A DNA stretch of 64,000 bases. Source: Syncephalastrum monosporum B8922 (taxonomy: Eukaryota; Mucoromycota; Mucoromycetes; Mucorales; Syncephalastraceae). Location: assembly GCA_000697355.1 (NCBI GenBank), contig JNEN01001217.1, forward strand, positions 124,001 to 188,000. Reading direction: 5' to 3'. Position numbers and translations under genes: made by a program. The notes under the pieces were generated by a model. The model was not told the origin of the DNA. It was given only the letters and a program-made list of their open reading frames with translations, and ran no database searches. The first letter of the stretch is position 1. Each line of letters starts with the position of its first letter. This document shows positions 23,970 to 34,726 of the stretch, piece after piece.

Positions 23970-24913
23970 TTAGGGCTTGCCACCGCGAGACGAAGCTTGG
24001 GATTGTTTCTTCTTTCTGCGACCAGGATGAGCAGCTCCTTCTACAATGCGACGCACGAGACCAAACACGCCTTCGGATGAGACAACGATATCTAAAGGTG
24101 AATTGAAGTAGAGTGGTGAGTTATGAATATCGCAACAGATGGTGCCAATCATCCCCGATTTCTATGAGGACACCCCTTTTTCCTCGAATTTTTCCCGCGC
24201 ACGCAACAGACATTATTATACAACACGCGGGAGCGCGTGTGTATGAGTGTATGTGTCGGTCTGCGTCCGCACAAAATACCCGCCCCCATTTCTTCGTACT
24301 ACTTACTTTGAACCATATCCGCCATGCAGTATCCGCCGAGATTGGCCTGCCAAAAGTAAAAGTCGGGGATGCACGAACCGGATTGGTAGTGGTTTTCGAG
24401 GTCGCGTTGGTGTTTGAGCGTGAGTGGGTGAAAGTCTTGATCCTTCATGACGCCCCATTCGGCGTGATACTGTTTGTTGCTATCCTGCGTGGAGTTGGAC
24501 TTGTCATCCCCTAGCGCCGCGTTCGTCCCCCCCGCTGCACCACCAGCAGGATTGGTTGCAGCGGCCGACACAGCGGCTGCGGGTGTTGAAGCAGGTGTCG
24601 ATGCGGCTGTTCCTGCCGCCGACGGCGGCGGTTGTTGTTGTGGTGAAGTCGGTTGCTGCTGCTGTTGTTGCTGCTGTTGTTGTTGCTGCCAGTTTGGGGG
24701 CGCGTTGACGGCAGCCGCTGCCGCGGCGGCGGCCGCTGCCGCTGCTGCCACCCGAGGATCTCCCGAAGGCGGCATATAGCCGAGGGTTGGCGGGGGAGGC
24801 GCGCCATGATGGTGTGGCGGGGGAGGATGGTGCTGTTGGGGATGGAACTGCTGCTGTTGTTGTTGCTGCAACATAGGTTCATTGGGCCGAAAATGATGGT
24901 GAGTGTAGGACAT
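23970..24913 (-). CDS. PolyQ/polyA protein with probable WWE domain
   Basis: Exons 24913-24307 and 24091-23970 (215 nt intron) encode 242 aa. Residues 1-150 are low complexity: Gln, His and Pro runs, a 13-residue Ala run and a 12-residue Gln run. From about residue 151 the sequence is folded-looking: EWGVMKDQDFHPL, DLENHY, then, across the intron, GGYCMADMVQN and GLVRRI. The order W...LE..Y...(Y)..(D)..Q.N...G...RR matches WWE domains, which bind ADP-ribose derivatives in ubiquitin ligases and PARPs. This assignment is by eye and has no database support. The C-terminus is basic (RRKKKQ), a possible nuclear signal. A decayed copy of the 5' part lies at 28.8-29.1 kb. Confidence 0.72.
24651..24760 (-). 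repeat. CAG/CAA and GCN codon runs (polyQ and polyA)
   Basis: Trinucleotide-like runs in exon 1 of the WWE gene encode 12 Gln and 13 Ala in a row. Codons are mixed CAG/CAA and GCN rather than pure repeats, which suggests old or selected runs. Confidence 0.85.
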
Positions 24914-25909
24914 GGTCGCGCAGGCGTAACGTGAGCAGGTTGGCTTCAAGGAATTATAGTACAAGAAGAGGTGATAGAAAAGCCAAGATCATAAAATGTC
25001 GAAAGAAAGTGGAAAAAGAGAAAAGAGAGAGGAGAGGAGAGCCTCTATAACTGCGCCTTGGTATTTAAGGTTTTTTTCCTTTGTGTGTATAGTCAAAAAG
25101 TGCAGAAGGGGCATAGACAATGATGGGAGATACTTCGCTCACGATCATCGTTCATGGCGGAGTGGACCGTGCTTTTTACCACCCTTTACTGTTCTCTCGG
25201 CACGTTAGAACCCAAACTCAGCCCTTGGCCTGGACATACGGGGGTGATGGGCAAACGAAGTGAAAGCAGGCAGAGACGCCGTCAACCCCTGAGCCGCTTG
25301 CTCCCACCCATTCACTCTTTTTCTTTGTCTTGACATTTTGGTATTCCACTGACCAACTTGTTTATATAACCTCAGCTGTGTTAGTCTAAGCTGCGCTTTG
25401 ATAAGATAATTTACGCTCGAATGGGGAGAAGGACATGAGGGAATTAAGTCGCGTAGGGGTCATGATAGCGGGGCGTCACCGCCAAACTTACCAGAAATGA
25501 ATTGAAAGTGATTGAGTGTTGCCCGCAGGCGGCCCAGCGACCAACCAGTCCGGTCAATGAAATCCCCAAGTCAGCTAGCCCAGCCAAGAGGGATCGGCAT
25601 TCATGTTGATCCCGTGCCTCACTTGTCTTTCCTGTCGCTGTCTTTTTGTCCGCCCCGTGACCCTCTGCAGTGCCCCATCACCGCAACACGCACAGATCCT
25701 GCACGAAAATTTTTTTTTGGCTTTACAAATTGTACTATTGTTGTCCTTTGTCGAAAATGCAAATGATAAGGGGTGGTAGAACAAACAAGAGGGAAAAAAA
25801 AAGAGAGAAAATGGACATACATTACAGGCTAACGTGGGAGACTTTTTGCGCAAGAAAAGAAAAGAAATAGCTATGTACAAGAGAAAAGGGAGAAATGGCT
25901 TAGGTGCTT

Positions 25910-25956
<47 letters not shown>

Positions 25957-26257
25957 TTATTGTTGCCCTTGGGAACGAAGGTTAGATGTCGAATGAATGG
26001 AGCGCTTGTGCGTATATGTGTTGCTGATTGCTGTTACATTGATGCGTAGAAATGAACATGATTGGGTGGGTGTTTTTCTTTTTTTGCTGTTTCTTCTTTG
26101 GTTGGTGGACTGTTGGTTTGGGGAAACAGGGGGTGAAAGCAAAACTTTTTTGTTGGCTGTTGATCGACGAATGAAGAAAAATGTGGAAGATCGAGGTATT
26201 GGCACGAAATTCGGGGGGATGAATGCTTTTTGTTCGTTGTTGGATGGATGGGTGTTG
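24914..26257. other. Gene-poor stretch with polyQ-like microsatellite
   Basis: Upstream of the WWE gene the first 170 bp are its promoter and leader; they are partly repeated at 28.98-29.13 kb. Further right is an ATATAA element near 25,363 with no gene attached. Open frames up to 136 codons overlap the (CTGTTG) repeat and the 3' flank of the zinc-knuckle gene and show no conserved motif. Confidence 0.45.
25909..25957. repeat. Hexanucleotide (CTGTTG)n microsatellite
   Basis: About eight tandem CTGTTG units. On the minus strand it could read as Gln or Asn/Ser runs, but no coding exon could be tied to it. It lies about 300 bp downstream of the zinc-knuckle stop and may be 3' UTR. Confidence 0.9.
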
Positions 26258-26445
26258 TTACTTGAGCAGCGGACAGTGAGGTCTCTTGTGTCCATATTTG
26301 CCACACCAAGAACTATGTAATATAAGACGCACGGGGACGATGTATAAGCCATGATGGTTCTCGACATATGATATGCTAGCCAGCGAAGGCAGAGAATTTA
26401 CCATTGACCACCTTGCAAGTTCAGCGGCTTAATTGCGAATGACAT
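26258..26445 (-). CDS. Micro-gene encoding a CCHC zinc-knuckle peptide (32 aa)
   Basis: Exons 26445-26402 and 26312-26258, GT-AG intron of 89 nt. The junction itself creates the first cysteine: TG|T. The product is 14 residues followed by CSWCGKYGHKRPHC, a perfect C-x2-C-x4-H-x4-C knuckle, then PLLK and a stop. A pyrimidine-rich leader and a TATAAA box about 100 bp upstream fit a real promoter. Such knuckles bind nucleic acid in Gag, CNBP and splicing factors; alone at the end of so short a chain it is unusual. A GTAACA donor overlaps the stop, so a longer spliced form (possibly joining a Lys/Glu-rich segment near 26,060-26,120) cannot be excluded. Confidence 0.5.
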
Positions 26446-26543
26446 TGCTTTGTTAGAACTGGATGGGTGAGGTGGATGTGGTAACTTTTTGAAAGTGAAA
26501 ATGGAGAAAAAGTAAAGAGAAATTGTTGCTGCGAGCAGACTTT

Positions 26544-26549
26544 TTTATA
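26544..26549 (-). promoter_or_regulatory. TATA box of the zinc-knuckle micro-gene
   Basis: TATAAA on the minus strand, 99 bp upstream of the ATG at 26445 and followed by a T/C-rich leader. Confidence 0.5.
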
Positions 26550-27432
26550 CGATGGACGCGACGAATCTCGAAGCCTTGCGCCAACAAGCATCATTTTGGT
26601 TAGGGCCGTGTTGCCGGATCACTGGCTGCTCTTTGGGGGGTGAGTAATAGGGTGGGTGAGAGAGAGGGGAAGGAACAAGTTTTAAACCCCCATCCACGGA
26701 CCACGACACTATACTATCATCGGAACCGCGCACACGCATCGTCCAAATGAGGATATTTCTTTGACATGAAGTGAGCTTTTGGTTGGTCGTGTCATTTCAG
26801 CAAGACTTGCGCATGTTGCCTGCTAAGCTACCTAGTGAGACGCGTCGTGAAGATTCTTTTCAACACTAATCATGACAACTGTACAGATGCTGGATGATGA
26901 CCTTTTACTATTCGTATATGTCGTTATTTTGGAACGTGTTTCTGTCCGGTCCAAAATGATTCTGCTGCAACAGGAAGGGGAAGGATAGCAAAAAAAGCAA
27001 AACGCGGTGGGGCGACGCCAGCGTTGGCGTCCAAGCATAAGCAAAGAAGCAACAGCATTTAAGAGCGAGACACAGCACACACACACACACACATACATAC
27101 ATACATACATACATACATACATACATACATGTATTTACACCGTACCTATACATAAACACACGCAGGCGCTTCGTTGGCGGATAGTTTTTTTTTACTGCGG
27201 CACTGACTGCGGGAAACATGACGCATAAAAGCTGGGCAGCTGTGGGATGCAGTCTTTCTCATGATTTTTAACGAAGAGATAATAAACATGCACCATCAAT
27301 CTTATTCGTTGGTGAAGTTGTCAGATTAAATTTAGACATGCGAGTCGCACATACACAACAGTCGACAGTCGAGCGCGTGTGTGCGTATGTTTGCGTTTAA
27401 GCACGTACGACGTGCAACGAGACACTTTTTTT
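26550..27432. other. Gene-poor stretch
   Basis: No coding exon supported. It contains the CA/CATA microsatellite and GC-poor flanks; open frames through the repeat are artefacts of it. Confidence 0.45.
27071..27131. repeat. (CA)n followed by (CATA)n microsatellite
   Basis: About ten CA units run directly into about ten CATA units. Confidence 0.95.
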
Positions 27433-27549
27433 TTAGTTATCGCCACGACCTGGAAGTCCAATGTGTTTGGAAGCTTCTGGAGCCCAATTAGCAGCAGCAG
27501 TATAGCAAGTGCCCAGAACGCATGCGTTGCACATGCTCTTCCAAAAACT
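27433..27549 (-). other. Candidate terminal exon of an unrecognised Cys-containing protein
   Basis: A TTTTAG acceptor precedes 38 codons in phase 0 beginning SFWKSMCNACVLGTCYT and ending GLPGRGDN then TAA. Composition is protein-like (CxxC, Trp, Gly-Pro) although it lies in otherwise gene-poor DNA. Possible upstream exons lie in a basic open frame at 27.64-27.85 kb (QRRGHHKTVKRNRST), but the joining donor is unclear. Confidence 0.3.
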
Positions 27550-27933
27550 CTAAAATGACATCTGTTTCACATCATCATATCTTTTTTTTTTTTGCCTTCC
27601 GGAAACACACTTCCGAAGCGTACAAGAAAAAAAAGGGAAGTAACCCATGGCCTTTGTATGAATGCCGTGTGCTTCTATTTCTCTTTACCGTTTTATGATG
27701 ACCACGGCGCTGTACAACCACCCCGTCATCCGACGAATTAGTGATGTCTGCCAGTTTTTTCGGTCGTTGCTTGACTTTGGCAATTCCGGACGCCACCCGT
27801 GCGCGCTGCTCGATTGAACATGGCCCCCCAGGCCATGACAAGGCTTGTGAAAAAAGTCTTTTGTGTAAGTGATTTGTGTCTTTTCTCGAATGATATGAAA
27901 TACAAAATAAAATGATTGAACACATCAACTCTT

Positions 27934-28152
27934 TCATTTTTGGCTGTGCCCTGTTGCATAATGCACACGCACCATCTCACCGGTCCTTTGGTTCTTTTTG
28001 GTGCATCCCGACCGGAACGTGCCCGTTAAACTATAACCGATCCTGTTGTATCGGCTGTAGTGCACACAAGAAAAATTCGTGCAGCAAAACTTTCTCGCCA
28101 TGTCATGGGAACATTTTGAACCCGCGCAGACTGTGCAGGTTGACATCTTGCG
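27934..28152 (-). other. Cys-rich orphan exon/ORF
   Basis: After a CTTGAC branch site and a TCTAG acceptor at 28153, the frame reads through STCTVCAGSKCSHD and further cysteines (FCCTNFSC) for about 72 codons to a stop at 27934. It has its own ATG at 28146. A diverged copy at 30.08-30.15 kb keeps the three leading cysteines (STCNVCAEWKCSRD) but not the ATG, which favours an internal exon over a complete gene. No family recognised. Confidence 0.35.
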
Positions 28153-28789
28153 CTAGACTCAAAATAGTCAAGGAGACGATATTTTCGACAAGACGCCGTC
28201 GCCAGTAAGCCAGCAAGCAAGACACGCATTGCAACCCCCCCACCCCAAAAAAGAACAAAAATAAAAAGGGAAACCATACGGGACCGTCCTTTTAGGTCTG
28301 TGCTCGAACACGAAAACAAAGCGCCCTCCACCTCCTATTACGTTGACTGCGCATGACTTACATTATTTAAATCGATAGATCCCAGAGTTCATGCCTGATA
28401 TATATGTATGTGCGCGTCTGAGTAAGTTTGAGGGAATCCAATTTCCAGAGATCGAATCTTTACGATGCTTTTGTACTTTTTTTTATCTACAGTCAGTATG
28501 TCTTGGGCCTTTATAGGATCCAAAAAATTACTGGTCTTATTGATTTTACACATTTTGAATGAGTGAGGAGATCAGTATGGAACATATGTCTTAAAAGCTT
28601 CAGTGTGCAGTGTGTGAGCCTGAGTAGGGCGATATGTAAAAAAGAGAATGCAAAACTAACATGCTAGCCACTTCAAAGAGGCGCTGGCACTGCAAGCACA
28701 CCGCGCGAGTCCATTTTTTATCAGCTGTCTAGCGCTCCCGTACTATCCCGCGAGGCGAAGAAGGCGGACAGATTGCGCTAATTACCCTC

Positions 28790-28976
28790 CATGCCCATAT
28801 GTCGCAGCTGTTACTGCTTTTGTAGCTCAACCAAAAACGGAATATAGCCGAAGGCTAACGAGGGAGGTAAGCCATGATAGGGTAATGGCCAGCGGAGGTT
28901 TTGGGGGATGAGAATGTTGCTGTTGCTGCTGCTGCACGGTTTTGTCAGGTCGCAAATAGTTCTAAGGGTAGAACAT
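28790..28976 (-). pseudogene. Decayed copy of the WWE-gene 5' end
   Basis: Minus-strand sequence from 28976 matches the start of the 24.0-24.9 kb gene: an ATG, then a short tract, FRP/LRP, a Gln run, Pro-rich stretch and GY(M/I)P. The copy has a stop at codon 5 and a frameshift in the Pro-rich part, and lacks the Ala run and the WWE region. The similarity continues upstream through the shared leader and promoter to about 29.13 kb. Confidence 0.7.
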
Positions 28977-30598
28977 GGTCGCGCGGGCGTAGCGTGAGCA
29001 TATTGGCTTCAAGGCATTATGGTGCCATGAAAGGCGATAGAAAAACCAGGATCATATGCCGAGGAAATGAGAAATAGAAGGAGCGGGGTGTTGCATATTG
29101 CGCCTCGGTATTTAGGGTTTTCAATCACGAAGCAGCAGACGAAAACTCTGCAAATCACCGGGCAGTTCGCTCTCAGTCATTCATTTTCCCCTTCCCATTC
29201 AAAATAAGATTACTATGGAGCCGCTTACACTGTGGATCGAATAACTGCAGAAAGACAACGAGACTATTGGTCTATAATATATGTACTGATTACATTGTCA
29301 ACAGACATAGAGTAACATCGAAAATAAAGCCGATGAACGACGCACGAAAGGGAGCTTAGCGTACTTCCGTTTTGTGTCAATCGTCAAAGTCGATATAGTG
29401 CGGAATAGAATATACGCAAGCAGTTCACCAAACCCACTCTGATTCAGAGTGGCTATCAAAGGTACTCGCGCATAGAGATTTTGAAGGGTGGTCAGTTTAT
29501 TGCTTGCACATAATCGATGGTGATTTTGTCGTCTCCTCCACGACTGTTTCTTCGCCTTGAAGGTAAAACCCCTCCAAAATTTTGTACCATTTATATGTAC
29601 TAAGCGATACAGAAGCATGGGTGCTGGGTAATTGAGAATGGTTGATACCTTTAGCGCCAACGACACTGCCTCAAGTAGCGATGGTCCCATCCAATGTGAG
29701 GTGTTGCACTAGTATAGGCGACATTGTATCAAGCTTGGGTGGCGATGATACACGACTGACAACATCGCCTCTTTAGGCAATAGTCAATCAGTTACCATAC
29801 CTGCTCAAGAAGCCTGAGATAAGTGGAAAAGGACGATGAAGAAATAAGGAAAATGACACACATGCATTCGATAAGGCTACAGCGTCCGTTTGGTCTGTGT
29901 TGTGACTAAATCATGTCGCTTTGTATATGCCGACGCAAATTATATTTAAAGGAGCTTTTCGAGTGAAATGAAATTGACGGAAAATGCTTGGATACATCGA
30001 CCTTCAATCTTCTGGCTCTGTTTTGTTGCATAGTCAGAACCGGTTCATTTTGGCGCAGTTCGTCGGGAACGTGACAAATTTTGTCACGGGAACATTTCCA
30101 CTCCGCGCAGACATTACACGTTGACAGGTCGCGCTAGATTCGGAATGGTCAAGGAAAAAAAAAGGGTGTCGATAACACACCACGGCGTTTCTAGCAAGTA
30201 AGGTATGCGTTATCCCTCAGCACAAACATGAAAATGTAAAACCTAAAATAGAATCCTGCTTCCTAGGTCTGTGCACAAACAAAGAATCAACCGGTCTCAA
30301 TTTTTTTTTACTCAATTGTTCATAACTCATGATGTTCCGCCAACGCCCCGGAACTATGCCCGAACGATGTATATATGCGGCTGTTACAGTATATTGGCGT
30401 CAGAAGATCGATTTTGGACCATTCATTTCTCGTTTTCATAAACTTTAATCGACGGGTATGTGTTGTGTCTATATATCAAACAGATGCAGGAGAACAAACG
30501 GCTAGTATAGTATCCTTAAATACATGCGTTACGTTACATGAATGTGTGTGTGTGAGGGAGACGATGTGAGAAATTAAGATAACGAAAAAAGTACAATA
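28977..30598. other. Diverged right arm of a tandem duplication, no intact gene
   Basis: The first 150 bp mirror the WWE-gene promoter. The stretch from about 29.99 to 30.38 kb mirrors 27.95-28.42 kb. Open frames between (for example 29298-29690 minus) have no motif. The end at about 30.55-30.60 kb is the 3' flank of the acetyltransferase. Confidence 0.5.
30083..30154 (-). repeat. Diverged copy of the Cys-rich exon at 28.10-28.17 kb
   Basis: By eye about three quarters of 71 aligned bases match without gaps, including the branch site and TAG acceptor. Cysteine codons are kept, with synonymous changes. The start ATG position reads CTG. Confidence 0.65.
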
Positions 30599-33235
30599 TT
30601 AACAGAAGCGGTTCAAGATACCGACGACAATAAGGAAAACGATGGACTTGACACGAAGGTCGCTGCACACCGCGTGGGTCCAGCGTTTCCATCGGGACGG
30701 CTTCTGTGGAGGAGTAGCTGCACCCCATTCTTCATCATCCGCTTGTTGCTCCGGCTTGCTTTCCGTGCTATCGCGGGAGGTAGGTAAGAGAGGCACATCC
30801 TGCTCATTGGTTTCGACGCGCGTGTAATCGTTTTGGTGCTGGTGCTGGTGCTCGTTCGGTGATACAGACGGCGTGCATATCCATTTGGTGATTTCTCCCG
30901 TGGTCCGATTCAGGTGATGACATACAAACATAAAGATAACGGATGACAAGGCCAGATTAAGCCACCACCCCAGAGCACCGTTGCGTGCCCAGGCAGGGTC
31001 CGTCAGTACGATGAGGAGACCCTTGGTATCGGCGGCAAGCCACATGTGGAACTGGCCGATGAACGTCTCGAGCGAGCATTTGCCGACGTATTCATAGAAC
31101 CCGGAGGTTGTGTTGCGCAACAAGACGGTGGCATTACGAAGCACGACAAACGCCAGAATCGGAATCCACGAGATATACGGATGATAGCTGTTGTACGTCT
31201 TCTTGTCAGGCTGAGACAGCTCAAACCAGAAATACCACACCATGGCCACTACAGAAAGAATGGCGGCGACCAACTTGGCAACGGGCCACACCCGACTTTC
31301 GCCCAGCTTGTGCTCGTTGAACTTGATCGTAGCAAAGGCGGCGAGCATGCCAACGTATACGACCCAGGCATCCAGGGCAAGACGGAAACGCCACTCTGGT
31401 GCGTTCCAGTGGATGTTGAACAGGACCTGAAGCACATCAAACAGGGTCTCCAGTACACCGGGTGCGTGGATCACAGCTCCGGTGATACAAGCAGCAATCA
31501 CCATTTTGATCAGGACAAACCACCAGTACTTTTTGTTGAGACTGTTGCCGACGTACATGGTGAGCCAGATGACACCAAACCAAAAGGAGACGAGGGGTGT
31601 AAAATAATAGCTGAGGTAGTCGGTGGCCATAACGTACTGCAGTACAAAGGTGAGCATGTTGAGGCGGACCATGACATTAAGGACGCGCTGAATGCCGAAA
31701 TCACCCTTCTTGTAAAAAAAGAAAAAGTGACCATAGCCCGTTTGGAATAGGTAGGCAGCTACGAGAATGCGAACTGCGTTGTAGATGCCGGCTGTTTGGG
31801 AGGCACCCATAAAGTGGTACACGAGGATGATGATCTGCATCCAGCCCTTCCATTCGTCAGTCTGTGCCCGGTTCAAGAAACCTTGGTCGCCCTCCTTCTT
31901 CCGACGCAGGGTCATGACACCGCCAAGGGCGGTCAAGATCATGAGCCAGGTGAATGTGGATGCACTGAAAACTTTCAGGGCCTTGCCGAAAAGGTGGGTG
32001 CGATCGCCGAAGTACATGTACGTCACGCCCAGACCGAAAACGAACAAGGCACCCAGTACCGGGGTTTCACCAGGATAAAAGCGGCGCATGAATTTCAACA
32101 AAGAGTCTAATAATTATTAATTTAGGATCAGCGATCTTCCACCCTTGACTCCAGGCACGCCAAGGATTTTTTTTTGGCAAGTCACTTACTGTTGCTCAGG
32201 ACGTAGAAACCAAGGGGTACCCAAGCCAAAAAGTACAGCAGAAAGATATTCTGGTACCATGCTGGAGTCGGATAATGGTAACAGCAGGTGTCTGACATCG
32301 GGAACTGCTTGGGAAGCATGTCGTTGCACCGGTAGTTCAGTGCGAGTGATGCTTGTGTGCTCGTGACAATAGGATGGTAATGCAGTCCATCATCGGTTTC
32401 GTTCAATGTGTTAGCGGCAATCGTGTTCCATGCAAAAGGAACAACAAATGGTGTTTCGGTGTGTTGGAGTTCCCGCTCCCGCACCTTGAGGTAATCATTC
32501 ATCATCTTGATCTTGTCAGTCGTGAATGCACCGCGTCGAACCGGATTGAGTCGGTTGAACTGCGGGATCTCAACAGGCGACAACATAACGGCGTCTGCGA
32601 CATGATTCGAGTTTTGCACAGCATCCAGCACGCGTTCAACCGCCACCCGCCATTCGTCAAAGAACTGGTCTTTCAAATGGCGCATATACCAGATACCACT
32701 GCCAATCACCAGCAAGCTTGGCCGTTCGGTCGGGTCGGTGACTTTAAGCATGTCTTGCGTGCGGGTTGAGTTGATATAAGGGTCCCACCAAAATTCGAGC
32801 TCGAGTCCGAGTTCTTTGACGGTGTATTTGCGGTCGATATGTAATGCACCCTTGATATCCAGAGGCCGGACGAAACGAGTCATAGAATAGAACTGCTCTC
32901 GCATGATTGAGTCGCCGACGTAGAGAATCCGGGAATGATTCAGACACTGGGCGATCTCGTTTTTGGTATAAGTGTGGGGCATACATCCCGAAGGCTGCCA
33001 TTGTGTATGGTTCTCTTTCGACCACCAGCCGTCGTTAAGCATGCCATGGCAGCGCGTCCGGTCTTGGGGCTCTAGAGCAAACGACATGGGGTAAGTTCCG
33101 AGAAAACACGAGGCGATGTCATTCAGTCATACCGGCCACAAAGCGGAACGAAGTGCTCAACACTACTACACAAAGCAGGAAGCATGCGACAAGCTGGAGT
33201 ATTTTTGAACGAGTGGAAGTGGATTGGCTGCCCAT
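30599..33235 (-). CDS. CAS1/CASD1-like polysaccharide O-acetyltransferase
   Basis: Exons 33235-33133, 33071-32190 and 32106-30599 give 830 aa. Exon 1 encodes a signal anchor (about residues 12-32). A luminal SGNH/PC-esterase domain follows, with the nucleophile motif YVGDSIMRE (Ser89) and the distal DGLH block (Asp262, His265). The rest is the roughly ten-helix Cas1 acyltransferase domain, with about ten hydrophobic segments (for example HAPGVLETLF, WYFWFELSQPDKKTYNSYHPY) and a cytosolic tail. Cryptococcus Cas1 is needed for capsule glucuronoxylomannan O-acetylation and human CASD1 acetylates sialic acid in the Golgi; here the acceptor is unknown, presumably a wall or secreted glycan. Confidence 0.93.
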
Positions 33236-34726
33236 AGGCAATCAGGTCGTGGGTATGGAAACGAAAAGAGAAGAAGAGGTGAGAGAAGGAAGAAGAAGCG
33301 CGGAAAGGGCGAGAAACACAGGTCCAGTTCAATGTTCTCAACAGAAGCGAAACAATTTGGTCCTTCGACCTTATCCATATTTGTTAACCGTCGATCCCAA
33401 ATTCTTTTCTTTCGTTGTTTTCAGTTTTTATATCGAATAAGCTTGCTGATTTTCTGCCCTTCCCCCAAACATATATATCAGAGTTATTTACAGACATTAA
33501 GTACGGCATGTAGATAACGCTCTTCATTGCTTCATATTTTTGTACAGTATGGGATGATATGGTGCCAGACGAAGAAGAATGACTTTGACCGATACGAGGT
33601 CGCACATTGGTTAATTGAGAGAGCGATCCAAGAATTCCGCCAAGGTCTCATCGAAAATGGCTAGACCAATACTTTCCACTTGACGGTCTTTATTTTCTTG
33701 TTAATCCCCCGCGATTCTATCTCATCCTTCCTGATCATCCCGCCATATATTTAAATTGTTATTTTTATATCCAACTCCTCAAATTCCGGATATCAGGGAA
33801 TCTAGCGGCTACTCATTTAATCGTACCGAAAGACATCAACTCCACCATACAGAGGAAATTTATACCAAACACGCTCAATCCAAAATCCAAGGAGGTGGAA
33901 AGGATGATGATGACATACGCTTATAGGAGAAGGATGTCGGTGACAGTTGTGGAAAGATATGGTAAGCGACGACGTCAGCGTCCATGTACTACACTTGGCC
34001 AGCCTGATCAGATACCAAAATGCAACGGATGATACAGGACGACTCTAAACTGCTAACAAACGCATCCGAGTCATTTTATGCCTTGATGTAAAGTGAGCGT
34101 GGGCTCAGAAAGCTCTCGTACATAATTTCAATAACAGATGATAACTGTCGTGTCGACATGCCCATGAATGCCAGACAAAAATAATCCTATAGCTTTCATT
34201 CGACCTGCTTATTATGGCACGTTTGCACCTAATGCAACTATCTCACAAGCACATGCAAAAACCTGGCGTTGAAAGAGCTGAGTACAGTAACTTACTTGCG
34301 TAAGGTCTTGTTTCCAAACAAGTTCTAGTGCTTTCGGCTACGTCCCCGTCTTCTCCTTTTCATTTGCGCCTACCATTTTCAGCTTTTCGTAACATGGCGG
34401 AATAACGCCCACCCGGGTGTGTGTGTGTGTGTGTGTGCACCACCGCGGGTCGAGCGGGTTAACATGGGTACGCTGGTATACATATGCTATTAATGTGGTA
34501 CCAATTCTTGCATACTTACCAATACTGCAACTTTCACTCTTTATGTCTAGACCACGTGGACATCACGCTGTTGGTCATGATATCATGGACGCGAAGCAAG
34601 AACACAAGAGAAAGAGGAAGAGAGGGAAGCAGCGCGGTATAATCACTTTTATTTTATATATGACAAGAAGAAGAGAGGAAAAAGACAAGAGAAGAGAGAG
34701 AGAAAAGGCGGAAAAAGTTTTGTGTA
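33236..34726. other. Intergenic, no gene seen
   Basis: About 1.5 kb between the acetyltransferase start and the beta-COP stop. Contains only a GT microsatellite and short motif-free frames. Confidence 0.5.
34417..34437. repeat. (GT)n microsatellite
   Basis: About ten GT units in intergenic DNA. Confidence 0.9.

Noticed and set aside
24474..24779. Plus-strand polyA/polyC-type ORF
   Set aside because: Antisense of the GCN and CAG runs in the WWE gene.
27007..27228. ORFs through the CA/CATA microsatellite
   Set aside because: Repeat translation (HTHT, IHTY) without flanking coding signal.
29298..29690. 130-codon minus-strand ORF as a gene in the right arm of the duplication
   Set aside because: No motif, no counterpart coding frame in the left arm, no promoter signals.
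30642..32110. Plus-strand ORFs opposite the acetyltransferase
   Set aside because: Shadows of the hydrophobic helices on the other strand.
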